From Sulfobacillus acidophilus (GTDB lineage Bacteria > Bacillota > Sulfobacillia > Sulfobacillales > Sulfobacillaceae): a DNA stretch of 56,034 nucleotides. The notes under the pieces were generated by a model that worked only from the letters and a program-made list of their open reading frames with translations, did not search any database and was not told the DNA's origin. The stretch is taken from assembly GCA_003023745.1 (NCBI GenBank), contig PXYV01000016.1:1-56034 (forward strand), written 5' to 3'. Below, in pieces: positions 35,336 to 44,592 of the stretch. The position numbers and the translations under genes are program-made. The first letter of the stretch is position 1. Each line of letters begins with the position of its first letter.

Positions 35336-36462
35336 CATCACGTGCTGCAACGATTGCCGACTTGGTGCCGGCTGCCCTACACCTACTCAACCCCAACAGA
35401 GCGGCACCGTCGGTGCTAAGTCCGCAGGCGTCGGCAGGCGACGTCGATCAAGTCATTATCTGGCTCATCGACGGCTTCGGTTATGACCAATTAACGACAG
35501 CCCTCGAACAAGGGCTAATGCCGCATCTAAAGCAGCAGTTGCAAGGTGGTCTAGCCCATGTGGACGCGATTCAAACAGTCAATCCATCGATGACGCCGGT
35601 CGCCCTGGCCAGTCTTCTAACCGGATCAGAGCCATCCCGGCACGGAATTGTCGGCCAGGTCATCTATTGCGAAAACGCGGCTGTCGATGTGTTGCGCGGC
35701 CCGCTGCCGGATAATCTGCGCCTAGCCACACCGGAGATTGGCGAGTTGGCGGACGAGGCCGGAGTGACTTATGATGCCGTCTTGCAAAACAATATTTTGC
35801 GGGGACCTTTGACGTCTTTGTTGCATCAAAGACCCGAGGCGATCCGCACGTATATTCGGGAGTCGGGCATTGCGGCGGTACTGAACGACGTATTGATCAA
35901 GCGCCGCCGTGGGATTGTGTATCTCTATACGTCGGGCATCGATGCCATCAACCACAGTCGGGGCGCCTATCAAATGGAGTGGCGGGCCGAGGTAGAGTCG
36001 CTAGACCGAACCATCGCTCAAATGCAGGCCCCTAACGAGTTCAAGAGTTGGCTGTGGATCACGGCGGACCATGGGCACGTGCCCATGAAAGGGGTTATTC
36101 TCTACAGCGATCTCAAAGCACGCTTGCCCGAAATTGCCGATCACCCCGCCCAAATCGGTACCGCAATTGCGATTGATGCACCCGACCGCGATGCGCTGCA
36201 CCAGGCGCTTGCCGACATCGCCCCTGTTCCAGTGGACATTGTTCCGCTCAATGATTTGGTATCCAGCGGATACTTTGGCGCGACTGATTTAGGCGTATTC
36301 CGAGCGCGACTGGGCGAATACGTCTTGCGGCCAGCCCCAGGCTGGGGCTGGGCTGAGTCCCCCGGCGATGCACACCTCTGGAGTCATGGTGGCATTAGTC
36401 CGCAGGAAATGACCGTGCCCTGGGTGCAGATGCCATTGCCTATAGGCAGGTCAGCGTCGTGA
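35332..36462 (+). CDS. Alkaline-phosphatase superfamily phosphodiesterase/phosphatase
   Basis: 376 residues with the metal site of the nucleotide pyrophosphatase group: Asp47 (WLIDGFG), nucleophile Thr88 (SMTPVALASLLTG), Asp and His in GIDAINHSRG, Asp-His in ITADHGH, and the late His in LWSHGGIS. The enzyme hydrolyses a phosphoester or phosphodiester; specificity cannot be read, and the superfamily also includes sulfatases. No signal peptide, so cytoplasmic, unlike many relatives. ATG 35332 overlaps the permease stop (ATGA), so translation is coupled to the importer. It likely acts on the imported compound. Confidence 0.85.
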   Translation: MTSRAATIADLVPAALHLLNPNRAAPSVLSPQASAGDVDQVIIWLIDGFGYDQLTTALEQGLMPHLKQQLQGGLAHVDAIQTVNPSMTPVALASLLTGSEPSRHGIVGQVIYCENAAVDVLRGPLPDNLRLATPEIGELADEAGVTYDAVLQNNILRGPLTSLLHQRPEAIRTYIRESGIAAVLNDVLIKRRRGIVYLYTSGIDAINHSRGAYQMEWRAEVESLDRTIAQMQAPNEFKSWLWITADHGHVPMKGVILYSDLKARLPEIADHPAQIGTAIAIDAPDRDALHQALADIAPVPVDIVPLNDLVSSGYFGATDLGVFRARLGEYVLRPAPGWGWAESPGDAHLWSHGGISPQEMTVPWVQMPLPIGRSAS

Positions 36463-36481
36463 TCAGTGAAGGGAGCCTCCC

Positions 36482-38689
36482 ATGAATGAGACCTTTGGCG
36501 GCATTGTCCAAGAAACCGTGTCGACTTCGATCCCCTGGTGGCCTGCAGCCAAACCCAACGCCGATGGCGATGCCCCCAACATCCTCATCATCATTTTAGA
36601 TGACACGGGTTGGTCGGACTTTGGCTGCTTTGGATCTGAAATCGCGACGCCCGCGATTGATCGGCTGGCGGCACGAGGACTCCAGTACACTGAATTTCAC
36701 GTCACACCGCTGTGTTCTCCGACCCGTGCCTGTCTTCTCACCGGACGCAATCACCATGCCGTCGGCATGCGATTTTTAAGCGATGTCGATACCGGCTTTC
36801 CGAATTCTCGCGGCGCAGTTGCCACCAATGTGGATACGTTGCCGCGGCTTTTGTCCGACCTGGGCTACGCGTGCTACTTGGTTGGCAAATGGCACCTGAC
36901 CCCGCGCCATGAAATCACCCCGGCCGGCCCATTTACGCACTGGCCGTTGAGCCGCGGATTTCACAAGTTTTACGGCTTTTTAGACGGGTGCACCGATCAG
37001 TACTGCCCGGAACTGTATCAAGACAACCAGCCCATTACGCCAAGACGCGACGCCAATTACCACCTAAGCCAGGATTTGGCGGACCATGCCATCAGCTATA
37101 TTACCGATCACATCACCTATCGCGAGCGCACGCCCTTCTTTTTGCAGTTGGCGTTCGGTGCTCAGCACGCCCCGATTCAAGTCCCCGCTCCGTACATTGA
37201 GCGCTACCTTGACGTCTTTCGAGTGGGCTGGGACCAAATTCGCCAAAATCGGCTAACGCGTCAAAAGGAATGGGGCTTGGTCCCGCCGGAAACTGAGTTG
37301 GCAGCGCGGAACCCCGGTGTTCCAGCATGGGACTCCCTATCCGAGGACGAGCGTACCCTGGCCGTCCATTTGCAAGCGGCCTACGCCGGATTTCTCGAAC
37401 ATACTGACGCCCAAATTGGACGAGTTTTGGACACCCTAGACCGCCTACACTTGACCGACAACACGGTGATTATGCTGTTTTCCGACAACGGCGCCAGCCG
37501 CGAAGGCGGACAGCAGGGGACCGTCAACGTCAACAGTGTCTATAGCGGGATCGTGCGCAACATTCAAGATGAGCTAGCCGACCTGCCACAGCTCGCGGGA
37601 CCGGCGGGACCAAGCCACTACCCTGAAGGCTGGGCCATGGCCAGCAACACGCCTTTTCGTCGATACAAGCAATTTGTTGATTTAGGCGGGGTGCGCTCGC
37701 CCCTGATTGTGAGTTGGCCTCGCGGCATCCCTCAATCCGGCCAAAGCCGCGCGCAATTTGCCCATGTAATTGACTTGGCGCCTACCCTGCTCGAGATTGC
37801 CCAAGGAAAAGAGCCGGACGCTGACCGGTTCGACGGAAAAAGTTTGAAGCGCACATTTGCGTCGCCCCAAGCCCCTAGTCCCCGTGATCTACAATATTTT
37901 GAAACGCTGGGCCATCGGGCCATCCGCTATCAGAAGTGGCGGGCGGTCACGGAGCACCAAACCGGTCGCGACTATGCGGACGATGTGTGGCGCCTCTATG
38001 ACGTATCCAAGGACTTTTCGGAGTGTCGCGATCTGGCGGCGCACTATCCGCAATTGTTGCAACAACTGCAAGAGCTGTGGTGGCAAGAAGCCCGTCGCTT
38101 CCAGGTCCTGCCACTGGATGACCGACCCTTGGCGGCTCTCTTGGAGTTTCGATCACCTCAAGGGTTGCTCACGCGCGACCGGCTCACCTTTTACCCAGGA
38201 CAAAGCCACATCCCCTTTGCGACGGGACTTACGGGCATCGACCGATCCATGCGCGTCACGGCCCACTTGCATTGGTCGGGCTCCGTGAGCGCGGGAGTCA
38301 TCGTCGCCAGCGGCACTACCGAAGGCGGATACTGGTTGGGGATCGAGCAGGGCCGGGTCGTGTTCAAATATCGCATGCTAGCAGCCCAGCTGACCTTACA
38401 AGCAAGGACGGCGCTTTCCCTGCAAGACCATGACGTCGGCTGGGCCGTCCGACGCCAGCCCGACGGAACCGCGCAGATCCAGTTGCATTGCGACGGTGAG
38501 TTGATGGACCAAGGATGGGTAGCCCTCACGGCTCGCCATCTTTCCTTTTGGGGCTTGGACATCGGCACCAGCGGCACGAACTGGGAGGCTGAGCCTTTGC
38601 CTGCAGGTACCGTGGTTTCGGTCACGTATGAGTTTTTCGATCCCGTGTCGTGCCACGCGATGGCGCAGTCCATGCTAAACCGTCAGTAG
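36482..38689 (+). CDS. Arylsulfatase family sulfatase, cytoplasmic
   Basis: Sulfatase of 735 residues that hydrolyses an organic sulfate ester. Asp40-Asp41 (ILDDTGWSDFG) bind calcium. Cys78 in LCSPTRACLLTG is the residue to be oxidised to formylglycine (C-x-P-x-R). VGKWHL and the LFSDNGAS segment complete the site. After about residue 560 a beta-rich domain (GYWLGIEQGRVVFKYRML) follows, as in large arylsulfatases. There is no signal peptide, so the substrate must be imported, and the maturase encoded next can act before or during folding. GGGAG precedes the ATG, 19 bases after the phosphohydrolase stop. The sulfate ester itself is unknown. Confidence 0.93.
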   Translation: MNETFGGIVQETVSTSIPWWPAAKPNADGDAPNILIIILDDTGWSDFGCFGSEIATPAIDRLAARGLQYTEFHVTPLCSPTRACLLTGRNHHAVGMRFLSDVDTGFPNSRGAVATNVDTLPRLLSDLGYACYLVGKWHLTPRHEITPAGPFTHWPLSRGFHKFYGFLDGCTDQYCPELYQDNQPITPRRDANYHLSQDLADHAISYITDHITYRERTPFFLQLAFGAQHAPIQVPAPYIERYLDVFRVGWDQIRQNRLTRQKEWGLVPPETELAARNPGVPAWDSLSEDERTLAVHLQAAYAGFLEHTDAQIGRVLDTLDRLHLTDNTVIMLFSDNGASREGGQQGTVNVNSVYSGIVRNIQDELADLPQLAGPAGPSHYPEGWAMASNTPFRRYKQFVDLGGVRSPLIVSWPRGIPQSGQSRAQFAHVIDLAPTLLEIAQGKEPDADRFDGKSLKRTFASPQAPSPRDLQYFETLGHRAIRYQKWRAVTEHQTGRDYADDVWRLYDVSKDFSECRDLAAHYPQLLQQLQELWWQEARRFQVLPLDDRPLAALLEFRSPQGLLTRDRLTFYPGQSHIPFATGLTGIDRSMRVTAHLHWSGSVSAGVIVASGTTEGGYWLGIEQGRVVFKYRMLAAQLTLQARTALSLQDHDVGWAVRRQPDGTAQIQLHCDGELMDQGWVALTARHLSFWGLDIGTSGTNWEAEPLPAGTVVSVTYEFFDPVSCHAMAQSMLNRQ

Positions 38690-38758
38690 CGCAGCTCGCG
38701 CGGAGGTCACTACTCAAAGCAGGATCGGCACCGTAGGTTAGGAGGTCAGGCTCGCCAG

Positions 38759-39934
38759 ATGACACACACGGCGTTCGCGCCTTTTCATGTCATGGTCAAA
38801 CCGATTGGCGCAATCTGCAATCTAGACTGCGAATACTGTTATTATCTGAGCAAGCGCGATCTCTACCGCGGACATTCTTTTCGCATGGCGACGGCGACGT
38901 TAGAACGGTACGTGCGCCAGCTGATCGAAAGCCAGCCCGCCGGCGAGGTTACACTGGCTTGGCAAGGCGGTGAGCCCACGCTTTTGGGACTTGAATTTTT
39001 CCAACAGGCGGTGACTCTGGCCGAGCGCTATCGCCGTTCCGATCAACACATCGTCCACACCTTGCAAACCAACGGTACCCGCCTCACCGACGATTGGGCG
39101 CGTTTTTTAAAGGAACACGACTTTTTAGTCGGCATCAGCATCGATGGACCCCCGCCTCTCCATGACGCCTATCGCGTTGATAAACACGGTCGGCCGACAT
39201 CAACACAGGTGCTGGCCGGATTAGCGACATTGCAAAAACGGGCGGTTGCCATTAACGGCTTGTGTACCGTGCATGCTGGCAACGTCGAGCATGCCTTGGA
39301 AGTGTATCGCTTTCTAAGAGACGAGTGTCAAATCTCCTTCATGCAATTCATTCCGATCGTCGAACCCATCGACACCCCGCCTTATGTGAGCTCCCGCACC
39401 GTCAATCCCAAGCTGTGGGGCCAATTTCTGATCGCAGTCTTCGACGAATGGGTGCAACGCGACGTCGGAAGCGTCTTCGTCCAAATCTTTGAAGCGGCGT
39501 TGTCGGCCTGGCTCGGCTTGCCTCATGGCTTATGTATTTTTTCCGAAACCTGCGGGCGCGCCCTGGCATTAGAACATAACGGCGACGTCTATTCCTGTGA
39601 TCACTTCGTGGATGCGGAGCACCGGCTGGGCAATCTGAACAATACAACGCTGGTGCAACTTCTGGACTCGCCCCAACAAAAACAGTTTGGCAATGATAAA
39701 CAGGAGCGCCTGGCAAACCAATGCCGCTCATGCGACGTTTTGTTTGCGTGTCGTGGCGAATGTCCCAAAAACCGCTTTGCGCGAGGACCCTCAGACGATC
39801 CTGACTTAAACTATCTATGCAGCGGCTACCAGGACTTCTTTCACCACATTAACGGCCCCATGTCACAGTTGGCCAATCTCATTAGACACGGTCGGTCCGC
39901 GTCTGAGATTCTCAAACTGGAGTTTCGCCGTTAG
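38759..39934 (+). CDS. Anaerobic sulfatase-maturating enzyme (radical SAM)
   Basis: 391 residues; converts the sulfatase Cys to formylglycine by radical SAM chemistry, without oxygen. The CxxxCxxC cluster is Cys20, Cys24, Cys27 (CNLDCEYC). WQGGEPTLLG and ISIDGP are the usual SAM-barrel segments. The C-terminal SPASM domain has CGRALALEHNGDVYSCDHFV and CRSCDVLFACRGECP, enough ligands for two auxiliary clusters. AGGAGG lies 13 bases from the ATG, slightly long. It follows the sulfatase gene by 69 bases and its target is evidently that sulfatase. Presence of the anaerobic enzyme says activation does not need O2. Confidence 0.93.
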   Translation: MTHTAFAPFHVMVKPIGAICNLDCEYCYYLSKRDLYRGHSFRMATATLERYVRQLIESQPAGEVTLAWQGGEPTLLGLEFFQQAVTLAERYRRSDQHIVHTLQTNGTRLTDDWARFLKEHDFLVGISIDGPPPLHDAYRVDKHGRPTSTQVLAGLATLQKRAVAINGLCTVHAGNVEHALEVYRFLRDECQISFMQFIPIVEPIDTPPYVSSRTVNPKLWGQFLIAVFDEWVQRDVGSVFVQIFEAALSAWLGLPHGLCIFSETCGRALALEHNGDVYSCDHFVDAEHRLGNLNNTTLVQLLDSPQQKQFGNDKQERLANQCRSCDVLFACRGECPKNRFARGPSDDPDLNYLCSGYQDFFHHINGPMSQLANLIRHGRSASEILKLEFRR

Positions 39935-39952
39935 TCTCCAGCCAAGGCCACA

Positions 39953-41870
39953 ACCATGATGAGTAAAGCGTTTCAGGCATTAGCGGTGTGTAAGGGTAGT
40001 GCTGTCAGGTCTTTCTGAGGAGCATACTGATTCAGGTCAAAGAGATCATATAATTGTTGTTGAATCGTCGACCGTGTAGTCAACACGCGATGGAGAGTCG
40101 TCGCATTCATTTGGAGATAAATTTCTTGGATGTCGGTTAACTCCTGTTTGAGGACGAGGGCGCTCATACCCAATTGATGCTCTGCGACGGTACGCATCAT
40201 CAGCTTGAGAACCAACAAGGCCAAGACACACACCAGCGCGTAGACGCGAATTTTACTATCCGTCCAATGGCGCAAGGGTTGAATGCGCACTAGGTCCGGG
40301 GCTTTTAGCACTCGGAAATCGTCTTCAATTTGGACTTTGTCGCGATTATAGGCGGACAAAATCGCCTCGATCGTCAACGACTGGTCGGTGGAGAAGAGCA
40401 AGCGTTTCCCATGTTCCTGATACCGCGCTGCTCGAGCAGCGCGGTTCGCACGTAACCGAAGGTGGTCTTGATCATCCACCGCGACCGTCCAAAAGCGTCC
40501 ACCGCGTAATTTGGCTTGGAGTTTAGCCAACCCCGCTTGGCGGGTGGCAGACGATCCCCGGACATGCGTGGTCCAATACTCTTGAAGAGCATCGTGGGCT
40601 CGGCGTATCTGGCGATCCAACGCACGCCGCTGGCGTGCGGCCAATCCCGGATGGTAGGTCATCACGACGGTGGCGGACAATCCATAGACGGTGCGTTCTC
40701 CGGTCCAAACGCGGAGATTTTCATACGTGTGGGGATAGGCCTTTAATGGCTTCGCCAACAAATCGCGATGGTGGGTGCCCACCAGGCCGCCAATCACATC
40801 GACCCGCAAGGGAGCGTCCTTCGGTTTGTGAGCCATCAGGGCATTTAAATTCGCTTGCGAATTGTTCCCCCGATCAAAGATCAAGATCAGATGATGGGCA
40901 TCCTGCTGGAGCCGTGCGATGCGGGTAATGAGTCGCGTCATGCTTTCCGGAAATAGTTTCGCATCGTGGCAGTTCCCCCGATAGACCAGAGACAGTAACG
41001 GGAACCCGCCATCCCGGGTCGCGGCGAGGGCTAGCCCCACCTGGCGTTGGGCATCACGCCCCGCTTTGTTATGGCCGCGTTGCGCGCGGCTCGCGGCTGT
41101 CTCTGGTTGAAAAAAGGTGAAACAATTGGTGGCATCGTAAAGGACTTCGTCCAAGCGAATCCGATACTGGGTTTGGACGTTATCCCAAATCGCCTCTTCA
41201 ATCCGCAAAATCGTATCGGTTTCTAAGAGCGGGGCATCATCGGTCGTGGGCGACACGGAGGCTTCGGGGCACAGGAGATCCCACTGATCCCAAAAATTTT
41301 GGGCGTCCAACAGGGTGGGCGGTAACTCCCAGCGTTCGGGGACGATCGTCTTTTGGACCCAGGAGCCGAATCCCCGCCAACTCTTGTCGGGCGCGCACAG
41401 TTTGGCCAGAATGCCTAACGCCACGTAGGTTCCGGGCGTTAATCCTTGATGCCGTTTGGGGACTAACCGATCCACGGCGGGGACGATGCCGAGTCGTTCG
41501 ATCATGCCTAAGACGGCCGCCGCCCAGCCAAAGGCTTTGGCATGCACCGCTTGGGGAGGCGTGCCGACCCGACAGCGATCCCGAATGTGATCCGCGGTGC
41601 CCAAATAAATCGTCTCGGTTTTGACGCGACTCGGGCCTGATCCAGGCCCTTTCCCCGCATCACTGGGATGTAATTTCACGCGATACGATCGTTGGTAATA
41701 ATAGACGGGTTCTTTCATTCCGGGAATATGTTTGACCACTATCGTTGCCATGATGCCATCGCCTCCTATTAACCTGACATATTCGCCATCATATCCAGCA
41801 TATCCTGCTAAGAATAGCAATATTGTACTAACCTTACACTTTCAATGCCCCAAAAGCCTTATCAGGTCTC
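39953..41870 (-). mobile_element. IS1634-type insertion sequence
   Basis: One transposase gene is flanked by related ends. On the left GGCATTAGCGGTGTGTAAGG (from about 39977) and on the right, inverted, GGCATTGAAAGTGTAAGG (about 41834-41853) share a core. Outer segments CCATGATGAG and CCTGATAAGG may be the tips. Matches are imperfect, no clear target duplication is visible, and the boundaries given are approximate. The element lies after the maturase gene and does not interrupt a recognisable gene. Confidence 0.6.
39973..41751 (-). CDS. IS1634-family (IS4 group) transposase
   Basis: 592 residues, normal for this family, without frameshifts. The DDE residues are probably Asp in LYDATNCFTFFQ, Asp in LIFDRGNNSQ, and Glu in RDKVQIEDDFRVLK, the last within the Y-(2)-R-(3)-E-(6)-K-like pattern of IS4 relatives. 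The N-terminal GTPPQAVHAKAFG region and the KSWRGFGSWV helix precede the catalytic core. ATG 41749-41751 follows AGGAGG; the longer frame to 41820 would start near the element tip. It appears functional. Confidence 0.88.
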   Translation of the reverse strand: MATIVVKHIPGMKEPVYYYQRSYRVKLHPSDAGKGPGSGPSRVKTETIYLGTADHIRDRCRVGTPPQAVHAKAFGWAAAVLGMIERLGIVPAVDRLVPKRHQGLTPGTYVALGILAKLCAPDKSWRGFGSWVQKTIVPERWELPPTLLDAQNFWDQWDLLCPEASVSPTTDDAPLLETDTILRIEEAIWDNVQTQYRIRLDEVLYDATNCFTFFQPETAASRAQRGHNKAGRDAQRQVGLALAATRDGGFPLLSLVYRGNCHDAKLFPESMTRLITRIARLQQDAHHLILIFDRGNNSQANLNALMAHKPKDAPLRVDVIGGLVGTHHRDLLAKPLKAYPHTYENLRVWTGERTVYGLSATVVMTYHPGLAARQRRALDRQIRRAHDALQEYWTTHVRGSSATRQAGLAKLQAKLRGGRFWTVAVDDQDHLRLRANRAARAARYQEHGKRLLFSTDQSLTIEAILSAYNRDKVQIEDDFRVLKAPDLVRIQPLRHWTDSKIRVYALVCVLALLVLKLMMRTVAEHQLGMSALVLKQELTDIQEIYLQMNATTLHRVLTTRSTIQQQLYDLFDLNQYAPQKDLTALPLHTANA

Positions 41871-42027
41871 AATTTCAGCTGTCAGATTTTTATAACGGCG
41901 AAACTCCAGTCAAACCCCAGGCCCGATAGTCCAAGACGCAAACGCTATGAAAAGCGCGCCGTTGCAATTCGCTCACACCGTATCCCTACGGCAACGCCGT
42001 CATTACAAATAAGGGTGAGACCACTTT

Positions 42028-42816
42028 TCACCGGAGTACCGTGCGCACAATCTTTTGCACACTTTGAAGGCCGCGATCATGGACGTCAAGCCCTGGGCTA
42101 TACGCACAGACGCTCACGGCGGCCACATGCGATGTGTCCAGCAGCCCTTTTACGATGGCTGTCAACTCTGAGACCAAAAATCCGCCGGTGCTGGGATAGG
42201 ACTGAGCCGGATTTTCCGCCAAATCCAAGACGTCCACATCAACATGCACATAAGCAGGCACCCCAATCGCGCGAACGCGCTGTGCCAGGGCCTCCGGATC
42301 GTTCACGATCGGAATGCCCAGTTGTTCAAGCAATCGGGCCTCGGGCGGATCCAAGTCGTGCGTTCCCACCATGGTGACGCGCTCGATGGGCACGGGTTGT
42401 AGCCGAGCCGCCTCAGCCACGCTGGGCAGCGAGCCGCCAATCAACACATTGAGCGGCATCCCCCCTAAAAACCCGCTTGTCGAGCTTTCAGGTGTGTGAA
42501 TGTCGCCATGCGCGTCAATCCATACCACCTGCACGGCAGAATGAAACCGTTGCAAGGACCCCACCGGCAGTGGAGCCACCGTACACTCGCCGGCTACAAA
42601 AAGCCAGCGCCGAGTGGGATCGAGGCCGTCGGCAAAGCGGGCTTGAAACGATTGGCAAAGCGCCTGCCACGAGGCAACATCCCCCTCTTGCCGGCTGGAC
42701 TCAAGGCGTTTGTCGGGCTTGATCCCCAGAGATCCGAGAATTCGATCAGGTCCGCGCCACATATCGTGTCCCGGTTCGGAGCTAAACGGCACCGTCACAA
42801 TCTCCCAATCCGGCAT
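42028..42816 (-). CDS. Arginase/agmatinase-fold protein with altered metal site
   Basis: 262 residues of the ureohydrolase fold. WIDAHGDIHTP is the central Asp-Ala-His-x-Asp metal motif and YVHVDVDVLDL the later Asp-x-Asp motif. The first motif, GGDHS in arginases, here reads AGECTVAP: the His that binds one manganese is replaced. Either it is a single-metal variant with a different reaction, or it has another role. ATG 42814-42816 follows AGGGGGG, 11 bases after the deacetylase stop. It is the last gene of a four-gene run. I would not call it arginase. Confidence 0.75.
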   Translation of the reverse strand: MPDWEIVTVPFSSEPGHDMWRGPDRILGSLGIKPDKRLESSRQEGDVASWQALCQSFQARFADGLDPTRRWLFVAGECTVAPLPVGSLQRFHSAVQVVWIDAHGDIHTPESSTSGFLGGMPLNVLIGGSLPSVAEAARLQPVPIERVTMVGTHDLDPPEARLLEQLGIPIVNDPEALAQRVRAIGVPAYVHVDVDVLDLAENPAQSYPSTGGFLVSELTAIVKGLLDTSHVAAVSVCAYSPGLDVHDRGLQSVQKIVRTVLR

Positions 42817-42827
42817 GCCAATCCCCC

Positions 42828-43643
42828 CTATTGCTTCGTGCTTACCGCGTGGTTGTATACATCGCGGCACGAGGCCCACCACACATCCGGATACAAACGG
42901 CGCCAGGCTTTGACGGTCTCAGCAATGACGCGCAAAAATCCTGGGCGTCCCGATATCCACGGATGCAGGGTCAACACAAAAGCCCCGCCGACATCGTGGC
43001 TTCCTTCAAAATGCGCTGTCCAAAGACTCATCACCTGTCTGGGGTCGTTCATCGGATACTCCCAGCCTGCAAACGGCAAATAGCCCCACTGCTCCCAATC
43101 ATCCATCCACCAAGTGCACGGAATCTCCAACAATCCTTCCGGGGTGCGATAGGGACCATCGTCCCCCATCAAACTGGAATCGTACAAAATCCCATGTTCC
43201 GCTAAAAGGCTTAACGTTTTGGCGCTGGGTGCCCATCCAGGCACACGCGACCCAATCATTTTTTGTCCGCTCACGCGCTCTAACACAGGCAAGGCCAACT
43301 CAATCTCGGCACGCTCTTCATCGTCTGAGACGCGGTCGGGTTTGACGTGAAAATGACCATGATGGCCGATTTCGTATCCTTGCTCGGCAATCGCCCGGAT
43401 TGTTTCTGGATACAGTTCTGCCATACGGCCCGGCACAAAAAAGGTCGCCGGCAATTGTTCCTCTTCTAACCAGCGAAGAATGCGCGGAATGGCTATCGCG
43501 GGTTCATATTCCGCCAGAGACCGAACCGAGGGGCGATTGGCCAGCGACCCAACCGCCGAGCCTTCAAATCCCACCACCCCATCGATATCAAACGTCAAAA
43601 GCGCTGCACTGTGATAGCCGTCAGGCCATTGAAAACTTGCCAC
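42828..43643 (-). CDS. Polysaccharide deacetylase (NodB/PuuE-like) family hydrolase
   Basis: Carbohydrate esterase 4-like barrel, 271 residues. FDIDGV supplies the first Asp pair, EIGHHGHFH the His ligands, and RVPGWAPS a conserved Arg segment; LTLHPWISG closes the site. The Trp-rich middle and the absence of a signal peptide resemble the cytoplasmic PuuE/allantoinase-like subgroup rather than peptidoglycan deacetylases. Function could be C-N bond hydrolysis of a small molecule. GTG 43641-43643 is chosen: GGGAGGG lies 6 bases upstream. It starts 19 bases after the epimerase stop. Confidence 0.8.
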   Translation of the reverse strand: MASFQWPDGYHSAALLTFDIDGVVGFEGSAVGSLANRPSVRSLAEYEPAIAIPRILRWLEEEQLPATFFVPGRMAELYPETIRAIAEQGYEIGHHGHFHVKPDRVSDDEERAEIELALPVLERVSGQKMIGSRVPGWAPSAKTLSLLAEHGILYDSSLMGDDGPYRTPEGLLEIPCTWWMDDWEQWGYLPFAGWEYPMNDPRQVMSLWTAHFEGSHDVGGAFVLTLHPWISGRPGFLRVIAETVKAWRRLYPDVWWASCRDVYNHAVSTKQ

Positions 43644-43662
43644 GACAATCCCTCCCGACCCC

Positions 43663-44592
43663 TTAAAATTCGTGCTCAGTGAGCCAATGATGGTAGCTGG
43701 CCAGGCCTTGCTCGAGCGACACCTGCGGAACATACCCCAATTCTTCGTGCGCCCGCCTTAAGCTAAAAAGCCCCTGCCGATCATAGCCCAAAAGACCTTC
43801 ACCCAATTCCATCACCGCGTCCGGCACCAGTGCGCGCACCATCTGGGCCAGATCCCCCAACGTTACCTGCTCACCCCCAGTAATATTGTAGACGGTAGAT
43901 CGGTGAACACCGATCTGTGCCGCCTTGATCAGCCCTTGCACGACGTCTTGCACATGAACCAACTGAACTTTTTGGTCGCGTCCCGACGACAAACGATAGG
44001 GACGGCGATCGATGGCACAGCGCAACATATCGTGAACGTCTTCCGGCAAGCGCTGGCCTGGTCCGTACACTTGGGAGATGCGCAGGCTCATAACGTCCAC
44101 GGCATAGCGCGTCCTATACACATGGGCCATCAGATCGATGGTCGCTTTGGTCACACCGTACGGCGTTGTGGGCGCCAGCGGATGCGATTCATCCACCTCC
44201 GGTTCAAGACACACGCCGTAGGCGCACTCCGAGCTCATCAGAACCACGCGGCGAACATGATTCTGGCGCGCCGCCTCGAGCACCGCCATCGTGCCATCGA
44301 TGTTGGCCACCACGGTGCCTAGTGGCGCGTCTAGCGACACAGCCGGGTGCGATTGTCCAGCCGTGTGGATAATGGCATCCACGTCAACGTTGGACAGCAC
44401 TTCGAGAAATCGGGCCCAGTCGCTCAGTTCTCCCCGAATGACTTGATGGTGATATTCGGCTCCGCGCCTAACCTCACCGCCCTCACGATTGTACTCAATC
44501 ACGCCGTACCCCTGATCGAGGAGCGCCGCAACCAAATGTCGTCCCACAAAGCCTTGCCCACCGGTGACCAAAACAGTGGGTGCCTTTACCAT
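43663..44592 (-). CDS. NAD-dependent epimerase/dehydratase (extended SDR)
   Basis: 309 residues. The Rossmann motif VTGGQGFVGRHL is at the N terminus; the catalytic Ser is in MSSECAYG and the Tyr-x-x-x-Lys in PYGVTKATID. DQKVQLVHVQDVVQGLI and YNITGGEQVTLGDLAQMV are typical of sugar-nucleotide epimerases. Such enzymes can also act on free sugars or acids. The ATG overlaps the stop of the SDR gene by seven bases, so both are translated together. Confidence 0.87.
   Translation of the reverse strand: MVKAPTVLVTGGQGFVGRHLVAALLDQGYGVIEYNREGGEVRRGAEYHHQVIRGELSDWARFLEVLSNVDVDAIIHTAGQSHPAVSLDAPLGTVVANIDGTMAVLEAARQNHVRRVVLMSSECAYGVCLEPEVDESHPLAPTTPYGVTKATIDLMAHVYRTRYAVDVMSLRISQVYGPGQRLPEDVHDMLRCAIDRRPYRLSSGRDQKVQLVHVQDVVQGLIKAAQIGVHRSTVYNITGGEQVTLGDLAQMVRALVPDAVMELGEGLLGYDRQGLFSLRRAHEELGYVPQVSLEQGLASYHHWLTEHEF

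Noticed and set aside
38191-38673. A 160-codon minus-strand frame
   Set aside because: Antisense to the C-terminal domain of the sulfatase, without a start signal or motif.
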